A stretch of 9,007 bases of DNA from positions 1-9,007 of the forward strand of contig JAKFVZ010000163.1 of the NCBI GenBank assembly GCA_021732965.1. The letters run 5' to 3'. Below are positions 1 to 8,775 of this stretch, piece after piece. Source of the DNA: Reyranella sp. (GTDB lineage Bacteria > Pseudomonadota > Alphaproteobacteria > Reyranellales > Reyranellaceae). The stretch's first letter is position 1. Every line of letters starts with the position of its first letter. A program made the position numbers and the translations under genes. The notes below the pieces were generated by a model, which did no database searches, was not told the origin of the DNA, and worked only from the letters and a program-made list of their open reading frames with translations.

Positions 1-762
1 GGGCGCCCACAGCCCGTGCCAGATCGCGACCTCGATGCCGGGGAAGCCGGCTTCGGCGGTCGTGGGGACGTCCGGCGCGGCCGCCGTGCGCTGCTTGGCG
101 GTCACGGCGTAGACCTTGAGTTTGCCGGCGCGGATGTGCGGCAGCGAATTCGACGACTGATCGATCATGACCTGGATCTGGTTGGCGATCAGGTCCTGCA
201 CGGCGGGGCCGGTGCCGCGATAGGGCACGAGCTGGTAGTTGGTGCCGGTGACCGCGAAGAAGGCCAGCGCACCGATATGCGAGCCGGAGCCGAGGCCCGC
301 GGTGCCGCCCGAAATCTTGTCGGCATTGGCCTTGAGGTAGGCGACCAGCTCCTTGAGGTCCTTGGCCGGCACCTGGTTAGAAGTCACAACCAGCAGCGGG
401 TTGGACGGCAGGAGTGCGACCGGCGCTAGATCGTTGATCAGGTCGTAGTTCAGGTTCTTGTAGATTGCGCCGTTCACGACGTTGGTGCCGAGATGGCCAA
501 TGCCGATCGTGTAGCCGTCGGGTGCGGAGCGGGCGAGCTTGCCCATGGCGATCGAGCCCGCCGCGCCGGTGACGTTGTCGATGATGATCTGCTGGCCGAG
601 TTCCTTGCCCATGCGCTCGCCGAGGATGCGGGCCATGACGTCGGTCGGGCCGCCGGCGGCGAAAGGCACGATGAGGTTGATCGGCTTGTTCGGATAGGCC
701 TGGCCGAAGGCGGGGCCGGCGGCGGCCACGGCAAGCAAGGCGAGCGCAACTCTACGCAGCAT
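1..762 (-). CDS. Bug/TctC-family periplasmic solute-binding protein (partial, 3' end off window)
   Basis: Reading from ATG at 762 gives 254 open codons to the left edge without a stop; the family is usually about 320 residues, so roughly the last fifth is missing. Residues 1-20 form a Sec signal peptide: Arg-Arg, then a hydrophobic Ala/Leu stretch ending in AFG before QAYPNKP. The mature start YPNKPINLIVPFAAGGPTD is the classic Bug/TctC opening, with the Gly-rich loop AAGGPTD that contacts ligand carboxylates in known Bug structures. Further family hallmarks are GAAGSIAMG, APDGYT, the VPYRGTGPA segment and PTTAEAGFPG. A strong ribosome binding site (GGGAGGA, 769-775) fixes the start. It lies 43 bp after the biotin carboxylase gene with no terminator, so it is probably the next operon member. 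Ligand is not readable from sequence; a carboxylated terpenoid such as citronellate or geranate is an inference from context only. No TctA/TctB membrane genes are visible. Confidence 0.93.
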   Translation of the reverse strand, partial: MLRRVALALLAVAAAGPAFGQAYPNKPINLIVPFAAGGPTDVMARILGERMGKELGQQIIIDNVTGAAGSIAMGKLARSAPDGYTIGIGHLGTNVVNGAIYKNLNYDLINDLAPVALLPSNPLLVVTSNQVPAKDLKELVAYLKANADKISGGTAGLGSGSHIGALAFFAVTGTNYQLVPYRGTGPAVQDLIANQIQVMIDQSSNSLPHIRAGKLKVYAVTAKQRTAAAPDVPTTAEAGFPGIEVAIWHGLWAP

Positions 763-768
763 GGCAAT

Positions 769-797
769 TCCTCCCTGGACTTCTCTTGTTGGGAGGA
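769..797 (-). promoter_or_regulatory. Possible RBS-sequestering hairpin upstream of the binding-protein gene
   Basis: On the minus strand, UCCUCCC (797-791) can pair perfectly over 7 bp with the Shine-Dalgarno sequence GGGAGGA (775-769), leaving a 15-nt loop. The 5' arm starts 8 nt after the stop codon of the upstream biotin carboxylase gene (808-806), within the footprint of a terminating ribosome. The simplest reading is translational coupling: a ribosome finishing the upstream gene opens the hairpin. The pairing is seen directly; the function is inferred. Confidence 0.4.
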
Positions 798-805
798 GCC
801 TAGCG

Positions 806-2665
806 CTAAGCCGCGTCGGGCTCCATCGCGACCAGGACGGTCCGGTTGGAAACCTGTTGGCCTTCCTGGACGGAAATCGCCTCCACTTTCGCGTCGAGCG
901 CGGCCTTGAGCTGGTGCTGGATCTTCATGGCCTCCAGCACGATCAGCGTCTGGCCTCGCACGACCTTGTCGCCTGCCGCCACCTTGATTGCGACGATGCG
1001 ACCGTCCATGGGAGCCCGCAGCTTGCCGTCGCTGCCGGCCGCCGCCGTCTCGGGCGGGGCGTAGGTGCGGTCGCTGAAGCGCACCGTGAGGGCCTCCAGG
1101 TCGAGCACGATGTCGCTTCCGTCGATATGGAACGGGACGTCGGGCGTCTCGGCCTCCCGGACCTGCAGCAGGCGCTCCGTTCCACCGGCGGCCAGCCGGA
1201 TCGGCGTCGGCTCGGGATTGGAGTTGCGCCAGCCGCGCATCGACGGTGGGTGCTTCTGCGCCGAGGCCTGCCAGAGGAGGTTGGCGGCAGCGTTCCAATG
1301 GGCGTCGCTGATCGCCGGCGCGGGGAACTGGTGCTTCACGAGGAAGGATGTCGTGGCCTCGCCGGCGGCGAAATCGGGATGCTCCAGCAGGCGGATCAGG
1401 AAATGCCGGTTGGTGGTCGGCCCCAGCACGACCGTCTCGGCAAGCGCCCGGATCAGGCGCACCCGCGCTTCCTCGCGCGTCGCGCCATGGGCGATCACCT
1501 TGGCGATCATCGGATCGTAGTAGGGCGAGATGGCGAGCCCATCCTTCATGCCGTGATCGATGCGCACACCGGGACCGGTTGCGGGCCGCCACACGTCGAT
1601 GCGGCCGGTCTGCGGCAGGAACCCGCCATAGGCATCCTCGGCGTAGAGGCGGACCTCGATGGCGTGGCCGTTGAACGCAACCTGCTCCTGCGTAAGCGGC
1701 AGCTTCTCGCCACGCGCGACGCGGAGTTGCCATTCGACGAGGTCGAGACCGGTGATGGCCTCGGTCACCGGATGCTCGACCTGCAGGCGGGTGTTCATCT
1801 CCAGGAAGTAGAAGGCGCCGTCGGCGCCCAGCAGGAATTCGACCGTGCCGGCGCCGCGATAGGAGATGGCCCGGGCTGCCGCGACGGCGGCCTCGCCCAT
1901 GCGCGCCCGCAATCCCGGATCGACGGCAGGCGAGGGTGCCTCCTCGATCACCTTCTGGTGGCGGCGCTGCACCGAACAGTCGCGCTCGCCGAGATGGATG
2001 ACGTTGCCGTGAGAGTCAGCGAAGACCTGGATCTCGACGTGGCGCGCATCGACCACGGCCTTTTCGAGGATCAACTCGCCAGAGCCGAAGGCGCTCTCGG
2101 CCTCGGTGCGGGCCGTGCGGATCGCTTCCAGGAGATCGCCGTCTCGCTCGACGAGGCGCATACCGCGTCCGCCACCCCCGGCTGCGGCCTTGACCATCAC
2201 CGGCAGGCCGATCTTGCGCGCCTCGGCTTCAAGGTTGGCGTCACTCTGGTCGGCGCCCTGATAGCCCGGCACGCAGGGTACGCCGGCCTCGATCATGCGT
2301 CGCTTGGCGGCCGCCTTGTTGCCCATCGCGCCGATGGCAGCAGGCGGTGGCCCGATGAAGGTGACGTTCGCGGCCTCGCAGGCCGACGCGAAAGCCTCGT
2401 TCTCCGACAGGAAACCGTAGCCAGGATGGATCGCGTCGGCGCCGCTCCTGCGCGCGGCGTCGAGGATGCGGTCTATGCTGAGATAGCTCTCGCCGACGGG
2501 CGGCGGCCCGATGCGCACCGCCTCGTCGGCGAAGGCGACGTGCGGAGCATCCTTGTCGGCGTCGGAGTAGACCGCGACGGTGCGATAGCCCATTGCCCTG
2601 GCCGTACGCATCACGCGCCAGGCGATCTCGCCGCGATTGGCGACCAGGACCTTGCTGAAGTTCAT
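806..2665 (-). CDS. atuF: Geranyl-CoA carboxylase alpha subunit (biotin carboxylase + biotin carrier), AtuF-like
   Basis: A 619-residue biotin-dependent acyl-CoA carboxylase alpha subunit. It carboxylates its own biotin using ATP and bicarbonate and passes the CO2 to the beta subunit (5832-7448) in the cytoplasm. The N-terminal biotin carboxylase domain opens FSKVLVANRGEIAWRVMRTA and has GFLSEN (84-89), the ATP-grasp glycine loop AAGGGGRGM (161-169), HxxxxxQVFAD near 209-217 and EMNTRLQVEH (289-298). A central BT-like region follows (about 450-540). The C-terminal biotinyl domain starts LRAPMDGRI (549-557) and carries EAMKI with biotin-accepting Lys581; the usual motif is EAMKM. The reading frame extends upstream to 2845, but ATG at 2665 is chosen because VLVANRGEIA must be at the N-terminus and because this ATG overlaps the hydratase stop by one base (TGATG), implying translational coupling. 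Methylcrotonyl-CoA carboxylase alpha (LiuD) is the main alternative; the atu assignment rests on synteny and on the beta subunit. Confidence 0.85.
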   Translation of the reverse strand: MNFSKVLVANRGEIAWRVMRTARAMGYRTVAVYSDADKDAPHVAFADEAVRIGPPPVGESYLSIDRILDAARRSGADAIHPGYGFLSENEAFASACEAANVTFIGPPPAAIGAMGNKAAAKRRMIEAGVPCVPGYQGADQSDANLEAEARKIGLPVMVKAAAGGGGRGMRLVERDGDLLEAIRTARTEAESAFGSGELILEKAVVDARHVEIQVFADSHGNVIHLGERDCSVQRRHQKVIEEAPSPAVDPGLRARMGEAAVAAARAISYRGAGTVEFLLGADGAFYFLEMNTRLQVEHPVTEAITGLDLVEWQLRVARGEKLPLTQEQVAFNGHAIEVRLYAEDAYGGFLPQTGRIDVWRPATGPGVRIDHGMKDGLAISPYYDPMIAKVIAHGATREEARVRLIRALAETVVLGPTTNRHFLIRLLEHPDFAAGEATTSFLVKHQFPAPAISDAHWNAAANLLWQASAQKHPPSMRGWRNSNPEPTPIRLAAGGTERLLQVREAETPDVPFHIDGSDIVLDLEALTVRFSDRTYAPPETAAAGSDGKLRAPMDGRIVAIKVAAGDKVVRGQTLIVLEAMKIQHQLKAALDAKVEAISVQEGQQVSNRTVLVAMEPDAA

Positions 2666-3483
2666 CACTCGACGGCCCAGCGCGGCGGCCGCTTCTCGGC
2701 AAAGGCGCGCAGGCCTTCCCCGGCCTCCGGGCCACGGCGCGCTTCGGCGAACTTGTCGGCCGCGAAGTCGAGCACGTCCGACAGGGGCTCGGTGCCGACC
2801 CTCATGACCACCTGCTTGGTGAGCGCATTGGCGATCGGCGCGCACTTGTCGATCTGCTTCAGCACCTCTTCGAGCTTGGCGTCGAGGGCGGCTGAATCGG
2901 GAACGAGATAGTGGGCGATCCCGAGCCTCAGGGCTTCGGCGCCCTTGAAGCGCGCAGCCGTGAGTGCGAGGTGCCTCGTCTGCGGCACGCCGATGCGCAC
3001 GGCCACGAACGGCGCGATCTGGGCTGGCACGATGCCGATGGCGGTTTCGCTCATGGCGAAACCCGCGCCCTCGGTACAGATCGCGACGTCGGAGACGCAG
3101 AGGATGCCGAAGCCTCCGGCGATGGCGTAGCCCTCGACTGCCGCGACGACGACCTGTGGCGTGTTGTTCATCATCTCGAGGAAAGCGCCGAACTGGCGGT
3201 TCCAGACCGCGATTGGGTCCTTCTCGCCGGGCTTTGGCTTCTCGGTGAAGCTCTGCTCCATGTTCTTGAGATCGGCGCCGGCGCAGAAAGTGCCGCCGGC
3301 CCCGCGCAGGATCACCACCTTGATGTCGCGCCGGTCCTTCAGAATTCCGAACACGGCCTTCAGCTCGCCGATCAGCGTTGGATTAAGAGCGTTCTTCACC
3401 TCCGGCCGGTTCAGCGTCACATGGAGACGCGACCGCTCGCGACGGAGGATGAGGGCTTCGTACTTGTCGGCAAACTCGGCCAT
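2665..3483 (-). CDS. atuE: Crotonase-family enoyl-CoA hydratase, isohexenylglutaconyl-CoA hydratase (AtuE-like)
   Basis: A 272-residue crotonase, the normal length for the family. It is expected to hydrate the product of the neighbouring carboxylase (isohexenylglutaconyl-CoA) to a 3-hydroxy-3-isohexenylglutaryl-CoA. Visible motifs are LHVTLNRPEVKNALN (20-34), FCAGADL (66-72, CoA/oxyanion region), GYAIAGGFGIL (118-128, second oxyanion glycine) and SETAIGIVPAQIAPF (145-159). Glu146 sits where the second catalytic Glu of mitochondrial crotonase lies, but the first one (the Glu of the usual GGGCEL) is replaced by Gly126. The open frame continues upstream to 4575; ATG 3483 is chosen because MAEFADKYEAL is the natural N-terminus, lies 14 bp after the previous stop and has GGAG upstream. 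The stop TGA shares its A with the atuF start. A methylglutaconyl-CoA hydratase (LiuC) is the alternative; that family, as I recall it, keeps the Glu, which argues against it. Confidence 0.82.
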   Translation of the reverse strand: MAEFADKYEALILRRERSRLHVTLNRPEVKNALNPTLIGELKAVFGILKDRRDIKVVILRGAGGTFCAGADLKNMEQSFTEKPKPGEKDPIAVWNRQFGAFLEMMNNTPQVVVAAVEGYAIAGGFGILCVSDVAICTEGAGFAMSETAIGIVPAQIAPFVAVRIGVPQTRHLALTAARFKGAEALRLGIAHYLVPDSAALDAKLEEVLKQIDKCAPIANALTKQVVMRVGTEPLSDVLDFAADKFAEARRGPEAGEGLRAFAEKRPPRWAVE

Positions 3484-3497
3484 GTAAACTCCGACGC

Positions 3498-4658
<1,161 letters not shown>

Positions 4659-4667
4659 GGCGCGCTC

Positions 4668-5828
<1,161 letters not shown>

Positions 5829-5831
5829 TGC

Positions 5832-7448
5832 CTACATCCTCGCCACGCCGAAGGAGATGGGATTGAGCGGCCGCACGATCGATTCGCGGGCGATGGACAG
5901 GGTGAAGGCGAGGACCCTGCGCGTGTCGCGCGGGTCGATGATGCCGTCGTCCCAGAGATGGGCGGTGCCGTAGAGCGCCGTCGATTCGCGCTCGAACTGG
6001 TCGACGATGCCTTTGAACATCTTGTCGATCTGCTCGTGAGGCGGTTCCTTGCCCTCGCGCAGGAACTTCTGTTCGGTCACGGTCTTCATGACGCCGGCGG
6101 CCTGTTCGCCGCCCATCACCGCGGTGCGGCTGTTGGGCCAGGCGAAGATGAAGCGTGGATCGTAGGCGCGGCCGCACATGCCGTAGTTGCCGGCGCCGAA
6201 GCTGCCGCCGATCACGATGGTGATCTGCGGCACGGTCGCATTGGCCACGGCCTGGATCATCTTGGAGCCGTGCTTGACGATGCCGCCGCGCTCACTCTCG
6301 GTGCCCACCATGTAGCCCGTCGTGTTCTGCAGGTAGACGATGGGCGTGCCCTGCTGGCAGCAGAGCTGGATGAATTGCGCGGCCTTCACGGCGCTCTTGG
6401 TGGTGATCGGCCCGTTGTTGCCGATCAGCGCCACCGGCTCGCCCTCGATCGCCGCCCAGCCGCAGATCGTCTGCTGGTCGAACAGCGCCTTGAATTCGAG
6501 GAAGTCCGAGCCGTCGACCAGGCGCGCGATCACCTCGCGCACGTCGTAGGGCTCCTTGTGCGAGGGCGGGACGACGCCGCACAGCTCTTCGATGTCGTAG
6601 AGCGGCTCCTTGAACGCACGCTCCACACGCGGCGGCAGCCGGTCGTTCCAGTGCCACTTGGCGATCACGTCGCGGGCCATGCGGATGCCGTCGGCGTCGT
6701 TCTCGGCCATCCATTCGGCGACGCCGGAGACGGTGGCGTGCATCTCGGCGCCCCCCAGCTCCTCGTCCGTCGCGATCTCGCCGGTCGCAGCCTTGAGCAG
6801 CGGTGGGCCGGCCAGGAACACCTTGGCCTGGTTGCGCACCATGATGACGTAGTCGGAGAGGCCGGGGAGATAGGCGCCGCCGGCGGTCGAGGAGCCGTGG
6901 ACCACCGTGACCTGCGGGATGCCGCGCGCCGACATGCGCGCCTGGTTGGCGAAGCCACGTCCGCCGGGCACGAAGATTTCGGCCTGGTAGAGCAGGTTGG
7001 CGCCGCCGGACTCGACCAGGTTCACGACCGGGAGCTTGTTCTCCATAACGATCTGCTGGACGCGCTGGCCCTTGCGCTGGCCGGACGGCGCGACGGTGCC
7101 GCCCTTGATGGCAGAGTTCGAGGCCGACACCACGCAGCGCACGCCTTCGACGTAGCCGATACCCGCGACCGAGCCGCCGCCGGCGCTCGACCCGTCCTTG
7201 TCGTCGTGCATGCGATAGCCGGCGAGCGGCATCAATTCGAGGAAAGGCGCGCCGCGATCGAGCAGCAGCGCGATGCGCTCGCGCGGCATCAACTGTTTGC
7301 GCTTGACGAAGCGTTCGCGCGACTTCTCGGTCGCCGCTTGTACGCTGGCCTCGGCGTCGCGGAACTCGGCGATGGACGCGAGCATGCGTTCGCGGTTCTT
7401 CCTGAACTCTTCGCCGTTGCGATCGATCTGGCTTTCGAGGATGGGCAT
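5832..7448 (-). CDS. atuC: Geranyl-CoA carboxylase beta subunit (carboxyltransferase), AtuC-like
   Basis: A 538-residue acyl-CoA carboxyltransferase. It transfers CO2 from carboxybiotin on the alpha subunit (806-2665) to an enoyl-CoA methyl group; such enzymes form alpha6-beta6 complexes. The N-half has RERFVKRKQLMPRERIALLLD (44-64), the acyl-CoA loop VNLVESGGANLLYQ (142-155) and the oxyanion segment SSTAGGAYLPGLSDY (186-200). The C-half has GNNGPITTKSAVKAAQFI and the second oxyanion segment GGSFGAGNYGMCGRAY (414-429). In methylcrotonyl-CoA carboxylase the loop before NQA reads roughly HFGRIFYNQA; here it is PGGRGFANQA (161-170), so a bulky Phe is Gly162. A Phe-to-Gly pocket change has been reported to separate geranyl- from methylcrotonyl-CoA carboxylases (from memory), which supports the geranyl assignment. 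ATG 7448 is chosen over the upstream in-frame extension because it follows the SDR stop by 7 bp with GAGGA overlapping that stop. Methylcrotonyl-CoA carboxylase beta (LiuB) is the alternative. Confidence 0.87.
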   Translation of the reverse strand: MPILESQIDRNGEEFRKNRERMLASIAEFRDAEASVQAATEKSRERFVKRKQLMPRERIALLLDRGAPFLELMPLAGYRMHDDKDGSSAGGGSVAGIGYVEGVRCVVSASNSAIKGGTVAPSGQRKGQRVQQIVMENKLPVVNLVESGGANLLYQAEIFVPGGRGFANQARMSARGIPQVTVVHGSSTAGGAYLPGLSDYVIMVRNQAKVFLAGPPLLKAATGEIATDEELGGAEMHATVSGVAEWMAENDADGIRMARDVIAKWHWNDRLPPRVERAFKEPLYDIEELCGVVPPSHKEPYDVREVIARLVDGSDFLEFKALFDQQTICGWAAIEGEPVALIGNNGPITTKSAVKAAQFIQLCCQQGTPIVYLQNTTGYMVGTESERGGIVKHGSKMIQAVANATVPQITIVIGGSFGAGNYGMCGRAYDPRFIFAWPNSRTAVMGGEQAAGVMKTVTEQKFLREGKEPPHEQIDKMFKGIVDQFERESTALYGTAHLWDDGIIDPRDTRRVLAFTLSIARESIVRPLNPISFGVARM

Positions 7449-7455
7449 GTCGTCC

Positions 7456-8319
7456 TCAGCCGCCCAGCACTTTGGGTGTCTTGGCGAGATGGAAGCCGTT
7501 GAATGCTTTCGATTTGTCCGTGGCGGGGAGGTCGACGGACCGGTTGGCCAGCGGCACGCCGCCATCGATGCGAAGTTCCGTGCCGGTCATGTAGGAAGAC
7601 GCATCGCTCAACAGGAAACAGACGGCAGCGGAGATCTCGCTCTCGGTTCCGAGCCGGCCGAGCGGGCAGTAGCCCTTGAGCCTGGGGATCTGCTCCTTGA
7701 AGTCGCCGGTGTAGGTGTCCATGCCGGAGGACGCGATCCAGCCGGGCGCGACGGAATTGACGCGCACGCCGGCCGCCGCCCATTCATAGGCAAGCGTCAT
7801 GGTGAGGTTCGCCATGCCGGCGCGCGCCGCGCCCGTGTGCACCATGTTGGGGAAGCCGTTGCGATAGTCGGCCGTCATGTTGACGATCGAGCCGCCGTGC
7901 TCCTGCATCGATTGCGTAAACACCTCGCGGCTCACGATGAAGCCGCCCGTCAGGTTGTTGCGCACCACGACGTCGAAACCCTTGGCGCTGAGATTGGCGG
8001 CGGGCGAGGGGAACTGGCCGCCGGCATTGTTGAACAGGCCGTGGATGCGGCCGTTCCTCGCCACGATGGCCGCGACGGCTTCCTTGACCTGGGTTTCCTC
8101 GCGGATGTCGAAGACATGCGTCTCGCAGGTGCCGCCCGCCGCCTCGATCTCGGCCTTCACCGCGTCGAGCTTCTCCTGCTTGCGGCCGGTGATGACGGCG
8201 TGGGCGCCGAGTGCCGCGATCTCGTGCGCGGTGCAGCGCCCGATGCCGCTGCCGCCGCCGGTCACGACGATGGTCTGGCCCTCAAACAGTCCCGGTTTGA
8301 AGACCGAGCGGTACGTCAT
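7456..8319 (-). CDS. atuB: SDR-family oxidoreductase, AtuB-like (first gene of the operon)
   Basis: A 287-residue short-chain dehydrogenase/reductase with a Rossmann fold. It shows the NAD(P) motif TGGGSGIG (20-27), NNAGG (97-101), the structural Asn in VRNNLTGGF (119-127), VRVNSVAPGW (185-194) and the C-terminal TELRIDGG (247-254). A tail of about 30 residues follows (ending KTPKVLGG), longer than classical SDRs of about 250. Arg46 after the second beta strand (TGRKQEK) suggests NADP(H) preference. The canonical YxxxK active site is absent: the aligned segment is HTGAARAG (161-168), with Thr162 at the Tyr position and Arg166 at the Lys position. Tyr152 lies 14 residues before Arg166, near the displaced Tyr of 2,4-dienoyl-CoA reductases. 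It occupies the place of atuB; proposed substrates are citronellol/citronellal or an enoyl-CoA intermediate, which is unproven. ATG 8319 is preceded by GGAGGAAG (8328-8321), a strong ribosome binding site. Confidence 0.83.
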   Translation of the reverse strand: MTYRSVFKPGLFEGQTIVVTGGGSGIGRCTAHEIAALGAHAVITGRKQEKLDAVKAEIEAAGGTCETHVFDIREETQVKEAVAAIVARNGRIHGLFNNAGGQFPSPAANLSAKGFDVVVRNNLTGGFIVSREVFTQSMQEHGGSIVNMTADYRNGFPNMVHTGAARAGMANLTMTLAYEWAAAGVRVNSVAPGWIASSGMDTYTGDFKEQIPRLKGYCPLGRLGTESEISAAVCFLLSDASSYMTGTELRIDGGVPLANRSVDLPATDKSKAFNGFHLAKTPKVLGG

Positions 8320-8335
8320 GCTTCCTCCGATGAAT

Positions 8336-8350
8336 GGCCGTTTACCGGCC
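8336..8350 (-). promoter_or_regulatory. Small inverted repeat in the atuB leader
   Basis: GGCCG (8336-8340) and CGGCC (8346-8350) form a 5-bp stem around the 5-nt loop TTTAC, between the atuB start and the palindromic operator. GTTTAC at 8340-8345 repeats the GTTTAC of the operator (8359-8364) 19 bp away, so it could be an extra half-site rather than a leader hairpin. Function is inferred only. Confidence 0.3.
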
Positions 8351-8382
8351 TATTTGACGTTTACGTAAAGGTCAAGTAAGCC
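8347..8382. promoter_or_regulatory. Palindromic operator overlapping divergent promoters
   Basis: A perfect 10-bp core TTTACGTAAA (8360-8369) is flanked by arms TTGAC (8354-8358) and GTCAA (8371-8375); within the 22 bp only the pair 8359/8370 fails. The dyad extends to 36 bp (8347-8382) with 15 of 18 pairs complementary. Each arm supplies a -35-like TTGAC: rightward TTGACG, 17 bp, TAAGCC (8377-8382); leftward TTGACC, 17 bp, TAGGCC (8352-8347). The -10 boxes match only weakly. A dyad placed between -35 and -10 is the arrangement used by MerR-type regulators, and the TTTACGTAAA core recalls motifs reported for the MerR-family LiuR (from memory). A TetR-type regulator such as AtuR is also possible. 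No regulator gene is in the window. Confidence 0.7.
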
Positions 8383-8415
8383 CCCCAGACCATTGCCGAC
8401 TGGAGGAACTCGCTC

Positions 8416-8712
<297 letters not shown>

Positions 8713-8738
8713 GCGCTTCGCGCTCACGACGGCAGTAA

Positions 8739-8763
8739 AGAGGGCCCCTTCGCGGGGCCCTTT
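8739..8763. terminator. Probable bidirectional rho-independent terminator
   Basis: GGGCCCC (8742-8748) and GGGGCCC (8754-8760) form a 7-bp all-GC stem with loop TTCGC, extendable by A-T pairs at 8741/8761 and 8739/8763 (with a G-T wobble between). It is followed by TTT on the plus strand and CTCTTT on the minus strand. It lies between the convergent SCP-2 gene and receiver-domain gene and can serve both. A smaller hairpin AGCGC-TTC-GCGCT directly follows the SCP-2 stop (8712-8724). Confidence 0.8.
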
Positions 8764-8775
8764 CCCTGTCTGCGG

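Noticed and set aside
800..811. Short palindrome around TAGCGCTA at the atuF stop
   Set aside because: It is only 8 bp perfect, overlaps coding sequence and the stop codon, has no T-run, and is too weak to call a terminator or operator.
474..1733. A 419-codon minus-strand open frame spanning the end of the carboxylase gene and the start of the binding-protein gene
   Set aside because: It is out of frame with both recognised genes, and its translation is low-complexity Arg/Ala/Gly-rich.
2666..2845. N-terminal extension of the biotin carboxylase frame up to 2845
   Set aside because: The 60 extra residues overlap the hydratase, show no homology pattern, and precede the universal VLVANRGEIA start; the TGATG junction marks the true start.
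761..2911. A 716-codon plus-strand open frame antisense to the biotin carboxylase gene
   Set aside because: It is explained by GC-rich codon bias on the opposite strand; the real gene there has full ATP-grasp and biotin motifs.
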